A DNA stretch of 44,356 bases from Gemmataceae bacterium (GTDB lineage: Bacteria; Planctomycetota; Planctomycetia; Gemmatales; Gemmataceae), in assembly GCA_019752375.1 (NCBI GenBank), contig JAIEMG010000066.1, positions 1-44,356 of the forward strand, in the 5' to 3' direction. Positions 35,778 to 44,356 of this stretch are shown here, piece by piece; position 1 is the stretch's first letter; every line of letters begins with the position of its first letter. Both the position numbers and the translations under genes were made by a program. The notes beneath the pieces are model-generated. The model saw only the letters and a program-made list of their open reading frames with translations, was not told where the DNA came from and searched no databases.

Positions 35778-38303
35778 TTATTCCGGAACCTTGACAGTGG
35801 CCTGGGCCGCATACTGCTTGTCCACGCGGACCACGCGGTGGTTGAGGCAATCGCCAACATAAATGAACTTGTCGCTGGCGCTGGCGGTGACGGGCCAGCC
35901 CAGGGGGATGGACGGAGCGGGCTCCTTGCTGCCAGGCCCCTGGCAGTCGAAGTTGCCATAGCCGCCGAAGCGGACAATCTCGTTGTCGGCGTTGTCGCGT
36001 ACCGACACCGAAAAGGTGAGGCCGTTCGGGATATACAGGCGGCCAAATCCATCGATATCAAACCGCGGCTTGGTGCAGGCGCAGGAACCCACGGCCCGCC
36101 AGCGGCTGACGGGCCCGCAGCCGGGGTACTTCGCCACGGCGCCGACCACTTCTTTCACCGTCCAGTCCTTGGTCTTCACCTCGCCTCCGGTGGGTGGCAG
36201 CTTGTAGATGGTGCCGACGGCATTGCGGTAGCCCTCGTCCTTCTCGTAGCCGGGAGGGACCGGGTAGTCGGCGGGCAGACCGGCCTGGAGGAGATACATG
36301 TTGCCCGCGCCATCGACGCGGATGCTGCCGCCGTAGCCGATGACGCCGGTGACCGCCGCAGGCACCTCGGCCTTGGTCGTTTCGGATTTCGCCTTGCGCG
36401 GGAATTCGACGATCTCGCCATCGGCGTCGTAGACGCGGACATGGCAATCATTGGTGCCGAACGTGGCGTAGACCTTGCCCTGCGGATCGACGTGCATGCC
36501 GCAAACGCTGGCGCCCCGGCCCGCCCGGCCGTAGACATGGCCGAAGGTGTGCTTGCCGGTTTTCATCAGCGGTGCGGGCTTCAGGTCGCGCGTGAAACGG
36601 GCGATCGGCCCATCATAGCTCCCCGAGGTCCCCCAGGTGTAGATCATGCCATTGGCGCCAATGGTAAGGTCCACCGCCTTGAGATCCAGGGGGCCGCCCT
36701 CGCCGGTTTCACCGTTGTAGCGCCACACCGTGCCACCGGAGCGCGTGACATAGATCAACTCCGCCGCACGGTCGATGTCCATGTAGCCGACGAAGGTGAT
36801 GGCCTTGTCGTCGCGGTTCAGGAACTTGTCGCCGGCGACGGCCAGCTTGCTCCCCTGGTCCTCGACGCGAACGACCTTGCCTGCATCGCGGTCATCTTCC
36901 TTGGATTGGCCCGCCAGCCAGAGGACAGGGGTCTTGCCGCTCTCATCGAGCGTGAAACCGCCGCCGATGGTGCCGGTCAGGGCCAGCTCGGCGGCGACCC
37001 TGGCCTGGTCGCCGCGGCCGGTGATCTTTCGAAGCGTTCCCGGCGGCGTCGCGCCGCGGGAAATTTTGCGCGAAATCACGTACAAATCGCCGGTCTTCCG
37101 CGACACGACGACCCGGTCGGGCCAGTCCACCTTGGTCGCGCTGAGCCGTTTTCCTTCCGGACTGATCTCCACGACCTGCCCATTCACCAGATCGCAGACG
37201 AGGACATTCCCCTTGGCGTCGGTGTCGATGCCTGCCGCGGCCGATTTCTTGTCCCAGGCACTCGGCATCCAGTATTTGTCTTTCTCCCAGTCGGGAAGCT
37301 CGAGGTCGAAGAAGCGGGTCGGCTCGCTGTCGGCCGTCGTCAGGTCGTGGCGATAGATGCGGCCCTGCGGCCAGCGCGGATCGACGTCCGCGGGCTTCTT
37401 GCCGTCGTAGGGCACGCCGGCGACGTTGGAGTAATACGCGGTCTTGCCGTCGGGAGACAGGGCAACCTGGATATCGAGCCATTGCGGGCAATTCAGCTTG
37501 GCCTTCTCCGGCCACATCGCGACCGTGCGAAGCTGATTGCTGCCGTCGACCGCCAAGAAGTTGAGCTTGCGTGCCTCGGTATTGACGAAGACGATGCGGC
37601 CATCCGCCAGCCGGCTGACGATCTCGTTGCCGAGCGTCGTGAAGATCGGATAGAGGCTATTCTGGTTGGCCGGAGTGAAGCTCTTGTCCGGTAAGCCAAG
37701 CAGCTGAAAGCCGCTGGCCTTGGCCGGATCGGTGGAGGGTGGATAGGGCAGCAGCGTCTTGACGTAGTCGCCCTGGCGATCGAACTGGCGCAAGTGCCAC
37801 GGCCACATGCCTGAGTTGCCATGGCTGCCGATCGAGGACATCATCAGGACGAAGAGATTGCCGGAGCCATCGGTGACGACGCCGTTGACCGGGGCCCGAT
37901 ACGGCATGGTCGCGACGCTGCCGGTATAAGGGCTGCCGCCGATGGTGCGGCCATAGCGAACGCTGGTGCCGGCACGAACCTGGAGCTGGAAGGGCCCGTC
38001 GGCCGCGGCCTTGCCCAGGTCGTCCTTACCGTCCCAGACCAGGCGTTGCTCAAGGCCCGCCTTGAGTGGCGACGGTGGCGGGTTCTTGCCTCCCAGGACG
38101 CCTGCGGCCAGATGCCGGACCACCATTCCCTTGGCATTCAAGACGGCGACTTCGACGTCGGTGGCCTCACTGACCGTGAAAGTCAGGGTGACCTGCTCAC
38201 CGGCGCGAACCGCCTGGGGCGCTTTGGCAAATTCCGGCTTGGCCGCCGAGACCTGTAGCGCGACCACGAGTCCGATGACGCCCGACAGCCAGAACTTCAT
38301 CAT
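35778..38303 (-). CDS. Secreted beta-propeller protein
   Basis: An 841-residue exported protein. Residues 1-20 are a signal peptide (MMKFWLSGVIGLVVALQVSA). Residues about 25-135 form a beta-sandwich like FlgD/invasin-type domains (GEQVTLTFTVSEATDVEVAVLN, VWDGKDDLG). The rest has NHL/propeller-type repeats: GVVTDGSGNLFVL, GIDTDAKGNVLVCDL, GMHVDPQGKVYATFG, SIRVDGAGNMYLL and a final GDCLNHRVVRVD. Such propellers bind ligands or partners; no catalytic residues are apparent. A GGGAGG site lies 7 bases before the first of two adjacent ATGs (38303, 38300). It lies upstream of the glycosidase-like gene on the same strand. Confidence 0.82.
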   Translation of the reverse strand: MMKFWLSGVIGLVVALQVSAAKPEFAKAPQAVRAGEQVTLTFTVSEATDVEVAVLNAKGMVVRHLAAGVLGGKNPPPSPLKAGLEQRLVWDGKDDLGKAAADGPFQLQVRAGTSVRYGRTIGGSPYTGSVATMPYRAPVNGVVTDGSGNLFVLMMSSIGSHGNSGMWPWHLRQFDRQGDYVKTLLPYPPSTDPAKASGFQLLGLPDKSFTPANQNSLYPIFTTLGNEIVSRLADGRIVFVNTEARKLNFLAVDGSNQLRTVAMWPEKAKLNCPQWLDIQVALSPDGKTAYYSNVAGVPYDGKKPADVDPRWPQGRIYRHDLTTADSEPTRFFDLELPDWEKDKYWMPSAWDKKSAAAGIDTDAKGNVLVCDLVNGQVVEISPEGKRLSATKVDWPDRVVVSRKTGDLYVISRKISRGATPPGTLRKITGRGDQARVAAELALTGTIGGGFTLDESGKTPVLWLAGQSKEDDRDAGKVVRVEDQGSKLAVAGDKFLNRDDKAITFVGYMDIDRAAELIYVTRSGGTVWRYNGETGEGGPLDLKAVDLTIGANGMIYTWGTSGSYDGPIARFTRDLKPAPLMKTGKHTFGHVYGRAGRGASVCGMHVDPQGKVYATFGTNDCHVRVYDADGEIVEFPRKAKSETTKAEVPAAVTGVIGYGGSIRVDGAGNMYLLQAGLPADYPVPPGYEKDEGYRNAVGTIYKLPPTGGEVKTKDWTVKEVVGAVAKYPGCGPVSRWRAVGSCACTKPRFDIDGFGRLYIPNGLTFSVSVRDNADNEIVRFGGYGNFDCQGPGSKEPAPSIPLGWPVTASASDKFIYVGDCLNHRVVRVDKQYAAQATVKVPE

Positions 38304-38768
38304 AAGAGATCCTCCCGGTTTGCAATTCCGCGATTTTACGACGGGACCGGCGAGCCAAGCCAGCAAGGCCTGTGGTGACACTGTGGTTGTCATTGTGTCA
38401 ATGCAGTGAAAGAGGAGCGGACATCGCGCGCCCGCGATTCAGCTGTGTGCCCTGCTCGGCGAGATTTTCGCGGTTTTCTCCAAACCAGGTCGAGAATCGA
38501 CTCCGCGGAATACGTCCTCGACGTCGCGCTCCGGGGGCGAAGTCTTCGGCATTGGCGCGTCGACTGGGCTGACGGAGTTGAACTGCCGTGTATCGCGCTC
38601 GCCAATCTGCTGCCGCCATCTTGCGTAGCACAGGCCCGTGCGTGCGACCAGGGCCTCGTGAACACTGGTCTCGACGATCCGACCCTATTCCAGCATCTCG
38701 GTGATCTGCTGTTCGGTGATCGAGTCGAGGGCCGAGGCGGCTACCACGAATTCCATGCGCCGCGTTTC
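38304..38768. other. Gene-free spacer after the sulfatase
   Basis: About 465 bases between the sulfatase stop and the propeller start. I see no credible gene. A 23-codon frame (38685-38756, minus strand) begins 12 bases after the sulfatase stop but has no family resemblance. No strong terminator is visible. Confidence 0.55.
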
Positions 38769-40673
38769 TCAAGGCGCGGCCCGCAGCATGACCCGGCGCA
38801 AGTCCATTACCGCGGCCCCTGGCTTCGTCCTTGCCTTGACCGTCAACGTGCAGCGTCCCGGCTTCTCCACCTTCACGGTGCCGAGGACCCGCGGGATGAA
38901 TCGCTGGAAATGGCCCGTCTCCTCGATCTTCAACGTCAACGTCTGGCCAGCGACGGTCACGTCGACCTCGGCGCCGCCGCTGCCCTTGTCGCAGCCTTGC
39001 AGGAGCTCGACCTCGAACGTGCCGGCACTGGGCAGGTCGAATTCCCACTCGGCCCAGTCGTCCTTCTGGACCCAGAAGCCCAGGGTGTCCTTGTGGGGCT
39101 CCGGTTCGTAGCGGAGCTTGGTGCCGTGGACCTTGGCGTCGCGAGCGTGCAGCAGGACGGCGCCCGCACCGGCTTCGACCATGGGCGGCTGGTCCGGGTC
39201 CTTGCGCGGGAGGACGTCGTTCATCAGGGTGCGCCAGGCCATCAGCTTGACGGCGGTGTCGGAGGCCTTGTCCGCGGCGGGCACTCGCGTCGTGTCCACG
39301 TCGGCATAGAGGCGGCGCCAGGGCTTGCCGTTGAACTTTGGGTTGGCGGTGTTCTCCTGCACCGCGCACTCGCGACGCCACTTTTCCAGCTTGCCGCGCA
39401 GCTCGGCAACGCGGGCCGGCTCCTTGGCCGACAGGTCGGTCGTCTCGCCGGGATCCTGGACCAGGTTAAACAGCTCGCAACGGCCGTCTTCGTAGTGTTC
39501 GAGGAGCTTCCAGTCGCCGTCGCGCACCGCGCCGCCGGGCCGCCCGCCCTGGTTGGTGTAGTGTGGAAAGTGCCAGAAGAGCGGACGGGCCGCGGGCGCT
39601 TCGCCGGTGGTCAACAGGCTTGCCAGGTTGATGCCGTCGAGTTTGGCGAGAGGCTGCACGCCGGCGATGCTGAGCAGCGTCGGCAGCCAGTCGGTGGTGA
39701 TGACGGGTGCGGCGACGACGGCTCGCGGCTTGATCTTGTCGGTCCAGCGCGCCACGAGCGGCACGCGCAGGCCGCCTTCGTAGTTGTAGCCCTTGCCGGC
39801 GCGGAACGGGGTATTGTGCGTCGCCGGCGTGCTCGGGCCTTCGGGGACGTGCAAGCCGCCATTGTCGGACGTGAAGACGATCAGCGTCCGCCCGCCCAGA
39901 CCGAGCGCGTCCACCTTGTCCACGACACGACCGACGCAGTCGTCGAGCGTCTCGACCATGGCTGCGTACACCGGGTTGAAGGCGTCCTTGTGCTTCTTGA
40001 CCAGTTCCGGCTTCGCTCCGAGCGGGACGTGCGGATTGTTGTGCGCGAGGTACAGGAAGAAAGGCCGATCCTTGTTCTCCTCGATGAACTTCTCGGCACG
40101 CTGCGTCAGCTGGTATTCCCCCTTACCGCCCTCATCGGCCGATGGTTTGGTGTTGGCCTCGCCGGGAAAATAGATGTCGAAACCGCGGTCGGTCGGCAGC
40201 GCGCCCTTGCCGCCGAGGTGCCACTTGCCCACGCAAGCCGTGGCGTAACCGGCCGGCTTGAGCAGCTCGGCGATGGTCTTTTCGTCGCGCGGCAGCTGTG
40301 GCTCGATCTTCGGATGGAGCAGCAATTGCGATGGAGCGTCCGGCCGGCCGGGCAGGAACGTGGTCAGGTGCAGCCGAGCCGGGTTCTTGCCGGTCATCAA
40401 GGCTGCACGGGTCGGCGAGCAGACATTCTGGGCCGCGTAAGCGGACGTGAAGCGCACGCCCTGCTGGGCAAGCCGGTCGAGTCGCGGCGTGGCCTGGTCC
40501 TTGCGGCCGTAACAGGACAGGTCATTGATGCCGAGGTCGTCGGCCAGGATGAAGACGATATTAGGCCGCGGCGGCGTTGCATCAGCCGCGATCGCGCCTG
40601 AGGAGGCGGCCAGGAGGAACACGAGCGCGGGCAGCAGGCAGTTCCGGAACGCGGCGCGGTTGACGCGAGTCAT
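38769..40673 (-). CDS. Secreted type I sulfatase with C-terminal binding domain
   Basis: A 634-residue exported arylsulfatase-family enzyme that removes sulfate esters, in planctomycetes often from algal polysaccharides. The signal peptide is about residues 1-30 (ending GAIAA). The sulfatase motif C85-S-P-T-R-A carries the cysteine that is converted to formylglycine by a maturase located elsewhere. Metal ligands are expected in ADDLGIND (44-51) and TSDNGG; CVGKWHLGG and PVITTDWLPTLL are further landmarks. About residues 525-634 form an added beta-sandwich (WVQKDDWAEWEFDLP, VDVTVAGQTLTLKI) that may bind carbohydrate. The internal ATG at 40673 has AGGGA upstream and begins the signal peptide. 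It is the first gene of the minus-strand secreted-protein block. The substrate cannot be read from the sequence. Confidence 0.92.
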   Translation of the reverse strand: MTRVNRAAFRNCLLPALVFLLAASSGAIAADATPPRPNIVFILADDLGINDLSCYGRKDQATPRLDRLAQQGVRFTSAYAAQNVCSPTRAALMTGKNPARLHLTTFLPGRPDAPSQLLLHPKIEPQLPRDEKTIAELLKPAGYATACVGKWHLGGKGALPTDRGFDIYFPGEANTKPSADEGGKGEYQLTQRAEKFIEENKDRPFFLYLAHNNPHVPLGAKPELVKKHKDAFNPVYAAMVETLDDCVGRVVDKVDALGLGGRTLIVFTSDNGGLHVPEGPSTPATHNTPFRAGKGYNYEGGLRVPLVARWTDKIKPRAVVAAPVITTDWLPTLLSIAGVQPLAKLDGINLASLLTTGEAPAARPLFWHFPHYTNQGGRPGGAVRDGDWKLLEHYEDGRCELFNLVQDPGETTDLSAKEPARVAELRGKLEKWRRECAVQENTANPKFNGKPWRRLYADVDTTRVPAADKASDTAVKLMAWRTLMNDVLPRKDPDQPPMVEAGAGAVLLHARDAKVHGTKLRYEPEPHKDTLGFWVQKDDWAEWEFDLPSAGTFEVELLQGCDKGSGGAEVDVTVAGQTLTLKIEETGHFQRFIPRVLGTVKVEKPGRCTLTVKARTKPGAAVMDLRRVMLRAAP

Positions 40674-40750
40674 GGTGCATCCCTCGAAACGTGACGGCGA
40701 ACGCATGAGCTTACCACGGGCTCCAGTCCGCGGCACGCCCGTCCCGCATG

Positions 40751-40873
40751 AATGCCTAATTCTTAACTACTAATGTCTAATCATTGACAAATCGTCCAAG
40801 CCCCAACCCTGCACAAGTGACGCTTTCGTCATTGGGGCTTGGTCATTCCTGAGGCATTCGTCCTTCGTCATTC
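40751..40873. repeat. Imperfect inverted-repeat element (copy 2)
   Basis: The core arms ccaagccccaa (40796-40806) and ttggggcttgg (40832-40842) are exact reverse complements with a 25-base loop, flanked by looser pairing rich in aatgcct, ctaatg and gtcatt blocks. Composition and layout resemble the element at 1584-1714. It lies in the 322-base spacer between the divergent sulfatase and transferase genes, which has no gene. The block aatgcctaattctt recurs at 42747-42760. Confidence 0.55.
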
Positions 40874-40995
40874 GCCAATACTCCTCAAGGCTGGAGTGCG
40901 ATACAGCGATGAAGTACCAGGAAGTCCGTCCTACGGGGTACCACTTTCGTCCCGCATGCCTTACACTACGGCAACGATCCTCCCGAGGTTGCGCC

Positions 40996-42708
40996 ATGTT
41001 AAAAACCTGCCTGCTCGTGGTCCTCGCCGTTTCCTGCTTCTTCCTGGTGACCGGCATGCTTGGAGCCGAGCGCCATCCGCTCTCCGCGGGGCGCGCGGGC
41101 CGTTCGGTCGTCATGGCCCCGCATGGCATGGTCGCCACCAGCCATCCGCTCGCGGCCCAGGTAGGCCTGGATGTCTTGAAAAAGGGCGGCAATGCGATCG
41201 ATGCGGCTATTGCCACCAATGCAGCCATGGGCCTGATGGAGCCAATGAGCTGTGGGATCGGCGGCGATCTGTTCGCCATCGTCTGGGACGCGAAGACCAA
41301 GAAGCTGTACGGCCTCAATGCCAGCGGCCGTTCGCCCTACAAGGCGACGCGGCAGCTGTTCGCCGACAAGGGCCACAAGGAAATTCCGCTCACCGGTCCC
41401 CTGAGCTGGTCGGTGCCCGGCTGCGTCGATGGCTGGGACCAGCTGCGGCAGCGGTTCGGATCGTTGCCGATGGCGGACTTGCTGGAACCCAGTGCTCGCT
41501 ATGCCGAGGACGGGTTTCCCGTCAGCGAGGTGATTGCCGGTTCCTGGCGTGGCGCGGAGGCTTCGCTACAGTTACACGCCGGTTCGAGCAAGACGTTCCT
41601 GATCGACGGCAAGGCGCCCCGCGCCGGCGACGTCTTCAAGAACCCGAACCTGGCGAAGACCTACCGCGCGATCGGCAAGGGCGGCCGCGACGTTTTCTAC
41701 AAGGGCTCGACCGCGGAAACGATGGTCGCATTCTCGGACAAGAACGGCGGCCTCTTTTCGATGAGGGACTTCGCCGACCACACGTCGACGTGGGTCGATC
41801 CGGTGAGCACGACCTATCGCGGCCACGAGGTCTGGCAGATCCCGCCGCCCGGCCAGGGAATTGCAGCGCTCCAGATGTTGAACGTGCTCGAAGCCTACGA
41901 CCTGAAGAAGATGGGACCGACATCGCCGGACTACTGGCACCTGTTCGTCGAGGCGAAGAAGCTCGCCTACGCGGACCGGGCCCGTTATTATGCCGACCCG
42001 GACTTCGGCAAGTTGCCCACCGCCGAACTCATTTCGAAGCCCTATGCCGACAAACGCCGGAAGCTGATTGACCCCGCCAAGGCCCTTCTCGATGTGGATG
42101 CCGGCGATCCGAAGCTGGGCATGGCCGACACCATCTACCTGTGCGTGGTGGACAAGGACCGCAACTGCGTGTCGCTGATCCAGAGCAATTACATCGGCTT
42201 CGGCTCCGGCGTGGTGCCGGGCGACGTTGGCTTCGCGCTGCAGAATCGCGGCAACCTGTTTGCGCTCGACGACAAGCATCTGAACCGTCTGGAACCCCAC
42301 AAACGGCCATTCCATACGATCATCCCCGCCATGGTCACAAAGGATGGCAAGCCGTGGTTCGTCTTCGGCGTGATGGGAGGCGACATGCAGCCCCAGGGCC
42401 ATGTGCAGGTGCTCTGCAACCTGATCGACTTCGGCATGAACGTGCAGGCCGCCGGCGAGTCGCCCCGCATGCAGCACGTCGGCTCCGCGACGCCGACGGG
42501 GCGTCCCGCGGCCAGGGACGGCGGTGTCGTGCAGGTGGAGCTCGGCATCCCCGACGGCGTCTTCGACGAGCTGAAGAAACGCGGCCACTGGGTCGTCCGC
42601 GCCCGCACCAACGGCGGCGGCTACCAGGGCATCCTCATCGACCCGAAAACGAACATGCTGCACGGCGGGTCGGAGGCGCGCAAGGATGGGTGTGCGGTGG
42701 GATATTGA
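40996..42708 (+). CDS. Exported gamma-glutamyltransferase family protein
   Basis: A 570-residue Ntn-hydrolase of the gamma-glutamyltransferase family, which breaks glutathione-type gamma-glutamyl bonds after self-cleavage into two subunits. A signal peptide covers about 1-24 (LLVVLAVSCFFLVTGMLGA). Landmarks are GGNAIDAAIATNAAMGLMEPMSCGIGGDLF and, at the self-cleavage site, ADTIYLCVVD with T379 as candidate nucleophile; the canonical TTH is TIY here, a variant I recall from a YwrD-like branch. Residues after about 379 would be the small subunit. The ATG at 40996 is preceded by GAGG, and an earlier in-frame ATG lacks support. It is divergent from the sulfatase. Amide hydrolysis of another compound is possible. 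Confidence 0.88.
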   Translation: MLKTCLLVVLAVSCFFLVTGMLGAERHPLSAGRAGRSVVMAPHGMVATSHPLAAQVGLDVLKKGGNAIDAAIATNAAMGLMEPMSCGIGGDLFAIVWDAKTKKLYGLNASGRSPYKATRQLFADKGHKEIPLTGPLSWSVPGCVDGWDQLRQRFGSLPMADLLEPSARYAEDGFPVSEVIAGSWRGAEASLQLHAGSSKTFLIDGKAPRAGDVFKNPNLAKTYRAIGKGGRDVFYKGSTAETMVAFSDKNGGLFSMRDFADHTSTWVDPVSTTYRGHEVWQIPPPGQGIAALQMLNVLEAYDLKKMGPTSPDYWHLFVEAKKLAYADRARYYADPDFGKLPTAELISKPYADKRRKLIDPAKALLDVDAGDPKLGMADTIYLCVVDKDRNCVSLIQSNYIGFGSGVVPGDVGFALQNRGNLFALDDKHLNRLEPHKRPFHTIIPAMVTKDGKPWFVFGVMGGDMQPQGHVQVLCNLIDFGMNVQAAGESPRMQHVGSATPTGRPAARDGGVVQVELGIPDGVFDELKKRGHWVVRARTNGGGYQGILIDPKTNMLHGGSEARKDGCAVGY

Positions 42709-42746
42709 TTGGTCGACGGCGGTGGGCAGACGAAACGGCCGCGGGA

Positions 42747-42760
42747 AATGCCTAATTCTT
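42747..42760. repeat. 14-base direct copy of the upstream repeat block
   Basis: aatgcctaattctt is identical to 40751-40764, so the transferase gene is flanked by matching blocks in the same orientation. This may be a fragment of the dispersed element described at 40751-40873. Confidence 0.4.
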
Positions 42761-42784
42761 GACGTGGGCTTCGCAAAGCCGGTC

Positions 42785-44197
42785 TCATATCAGCGGCACG
42801 GTTTCTCCGTGCTCGGCCGTCGCTGCATCGGCGAATCCGCGTTGCCTGAGCGCCGTTGCCATTGCTTCCGAGGATTCGACCTCGCCGTGCACCAATCGCA
42901 CCGTCCGCGTTCGCCCGGCGAGCGGCACTAGCGATGTCAGGAGATCTCCCTGATCGGCGTGGCCGGAGAATCCCTTCAATGCAACGACGTCCGCCCATTT
43001 GTTCCAGTCGCGGCCAAGGAATCGAACCGTTGGCTTGCGCTCCATCAAGCGCCAACCCAACGTATCGGGCGCCTGGAAGCTGACCAGCACCACGCTGCAG
43101 CGCGGATCGTCGATGGTGTGCTTCAAATGGTGCAGGACGCGCCCGCCCTCGCACATGCCGCTCGATGCGACAATGACGCACGGCTCGCGGCGCAGGTTCA
43201 ATTGCTTGCTTTCATCCAGCGACCGTATGTAGTGCAATTGCGGGCCGTCAAGGAAGCTGGGGCCGTCCGCAAGCTGTCGAGCCGCATCGGCATGCAAGTA
43301 ATTCGGATGCCGGCGATAGACTGCCGAGATGTCGGTGGCCAGGGGGCTGTCGACGAAGATCGGCACGCGGGGCACCTTGCCGGCGTGCATCATCGTCTGG
43401 ACGTAGTGCACGAGCATCTGCGAGCGGCCGAGGCTGAACGCGGGAATCAGCACCTTGCCGCCGCGGGCCACCGTCTGCTGCACCATGACGCGCAGCGCCT
43501 CGGCCATGCGCTCGACCGGTTCGTGCATGACGCTGCCATAGGTGCTTTCGCAAATGACGACGTCCGAAGGCGGCAGCGGTGCGGGATCGCGCAAGAGCGG
43601 CATGCCGCGCCGTCCATGGTCGCCGGTGAAGGTCAACGTGCAGTCGCGGCTGCCCCAGGCGATCGTCAAGGACACCATCGCCGAACCGAGCACGTGGCCG
43701 GCATCGCGAAGCACCAACTGCACGTTGGAGCTGATCGCGTGCGGTAAGTCGTAGGGGATGGGCACACAAAGTTGCAGCGTGCGTTCCGCATCCTCCCGGC
43801 CATAAAGCGGATCGACCCATGGCTCATGGGGCTGGCGCAAAATGTTGGCGTGCTGAGCCTCTTCGGCCTGGATGCGTGCGGAATCCGCGAGCATCAGAGC
43901 AAGCAGATCGCGCGTGGGCGGCGTACAGTAGATCGGCCCGCCAAATCCTTGACGCACCAGATTGGCAAGATTACCGCAGTGATCGATGTGGGCGTGGCTC
44001 AAGACCACCGCTTTGACGCGGTACGGATCGAACGGAAAGATTCGGTTTCTCTGCCGAGTCTCGGCGCGGCGCTCCAGGAACAAGCCGCAGTCGAGCAAGA
44101 TCTGCTCGTCGCCGACTTGAACAAGATGCATCGACCCACTAACGGTGCGGGCGGCACCCCAGAATGTGACCGTGGGACCGGAATAGGGCGTTGTCAT
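42785..44197 (-). CDS. Beta-CASP metallo-beta-lactamase RNase-like protein
   Basis: A 470-residue metallo-beta-lactamase fold protein with a beta-CASP insertion, the architecture of RNA-processing nucleases such as CPSF-like and RNase J-like enzymes. Zinc-binding motif 2 is HAHIDH (68-73); further motifs are GHVLGSA, TGDHGR, ESTYGS, PAFSLGR, SSGMCEGGRVLHHLKHT and GFSGHADQGDLL. It therefore probably cleaves RNA in the cytoplasm, although some relatives have other roles. No signal peptide is seen. The start is the ATG at 44197, which has no evident ribosome-binding site but is preceded by an AT-rich tagaatataa, so it may be leaderless or have a short leader. No operon partner is visible. The C-terminal end runs to 42785, convergent with the transferase gene. 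Confidence 0.92.
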   Translation of the reverse strand: MTTPYSGPTVTFWGAARTVSGSMHLVQVGDEQILLDCGLFLERRAETRQRNRIFPFDPYRVKAVVLSHAHIDHCGNLANLVRQGFGGPIYCTPPTRDLLALMLADSARIQAEEAQHANILRQPHEPWVDPLYGREDAERTLQLCVPIPYDLPHAISSNVQLVLRDAGHVLGSAMVSLTIAWGSRDCTLTFTGDHGRRGMPLLRDPAPLPPSDVVICESTYGSVMHEPVERMAEALRVMVQQTVARGGKVLIPAFSLGRSQMLVHYVQTMMHAGKVPRVPIFVDSPLATDISAVYRRHPNYLHADAARQLADGPSFLDGPQLHYIRSLDESKQLNLRREPCVIVASSGMCEGGRVLHHLKHTIDDPRCSVVLVSFQAPDTLGWRLMERKPTVRFLGRDWNKWADVVALKGFSGHADQGDLLTSLVPLAGRTRTVRLVHGEVESSEAMATALRQRGFADAATAEHGETVPLI

Positions 44198-44339
44198 TGC
44201 TTATATTCTACGCAATTGCCGCCAAGAAAGGGCGCTTGATGCCGCTAATCGACTGCCTCTTGACATGCCGTCGCCATTTACGCTAGAACCGCTGTCCTGC
44301 CCAGATTCACAAGTACCAATGGCGCAAGGATGCCCAGCC

Positions 44340-44356
44340 ATGACCTCGTCGCTCGC
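44340..44356 (+). CDS. Possible start of a plus-strand gene, cut by the window
   Basis: An ATG at 44340 opens a frame of five codons (MTSSL) before the window ends. AAGGA lies nine bases upstream, and a perfect TTGACA at 44260-44265 could be a -35 box, although no good -10 is seen at the usual spacing. It is divergent from the metallo-beta-lactamase gene. Too little sequence remains to name it. Confidence 0.3.

Noticed and set aside
35838..37694. 618-codon plus-strand open frame
   Set aside because: It is opposite the propeller gene, with no ribosome-binding site or domain.
38685..38756. 23-codon minus-strand frame just after the sulfatase stop
   Set aside because: The start is 12 bases from the stop and the peptide looks protein-like, but it has no convincing ribosome-binding site or relatives I know. 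Conservation data would be needed.
38406..40601. 731-codon plus-strand open frame
   Set aside because: It is opposite the sulfatase gene, whose catalytic motif proves the coding strand.
1..44356. CRISPR array, insertion sequence or prophage
   Set aside because: I saw no regular spaced repeats, transposase, integrase or phage structural gene.

Overview
The window looks like chromosomal DNA of a planctomycete, most likely a Gemmata-type bacterium. The signs are high GC, two DUF1501 proteins with twin-arginine-like leaders, a Gemmata-style Ser/Thr kinase, an ECF sigma factor with a long C-terminal sensor-like extension, a type I sulfatase, and a secreted beta-helix protein with an N-terminal LE-x-LEDR-x-VP motif. 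I worked from sequence alone, so family names rest on motifs and remembered families.

Layout. 1-4.4 kb (mostly minus strand): a membrane-anchored Ser/Thr kinase, a sulfite-oxidase-fold protein, a 44-residue very basic protein, a 750-base gene-free stretch with a tRNA 3'-half remnant and strong palindromes, and a PilZ protein. 4.4-9.7 kb: a LysR regulator divergent from a DUF1501 protein, a terminator, then two tandem outer-membrane beta-barrel paralogues. 9.97-23.6 kb (minus): one compact eight-gene unit, which is the main interest. In transcription order it has two WGR/DUF4132 proteins, a MoxR-type AAA+ ATPase, an unknown 80-residue protein, a HEAT-repeat protein, a DUF5682-type protein, a VWA protein with an intact MIDAS, and a protein with two SWIM zinc fingers. 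Spacings run from 4-base overlaps to about 30 bases. The order DUF4132, MoxR, DUF5682, VWA, SWIM matches, as I remember it, the functionally unassigned yehI-L-M-P-Q cluster of E. coli, with extra parts here.

23.8-27.8 kb: a hydroxyacid-oxoacid transhydrogenase overlapping a secreted isochorismatase-fold hydrolase that seems to lack its C-terminus, then a second DUF1501 protein. 27.9-40.7 kb (minus): a secretory and possibly glycan-related block of sulfatase, beta-propeller protein, large glycosidase-like protein, sigma factor with extracytoplasmic extension, and beta-helix/FnIII protein. 41-44.2 kb: an exported gamma-glutamyltransferase and a beta-CASP metallo-beta-lactamase RNase-like protein. 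A new plus-strand gene may begin in the last 17 bases.

Two intergenic spacers (about 1.6 kb and 40.8 kb) carry related imperfect inverted repeats, apparently copies of one dispersed element. Long plus-strand open frames opposite minus-strand genes are treated as GC-driven shadows.
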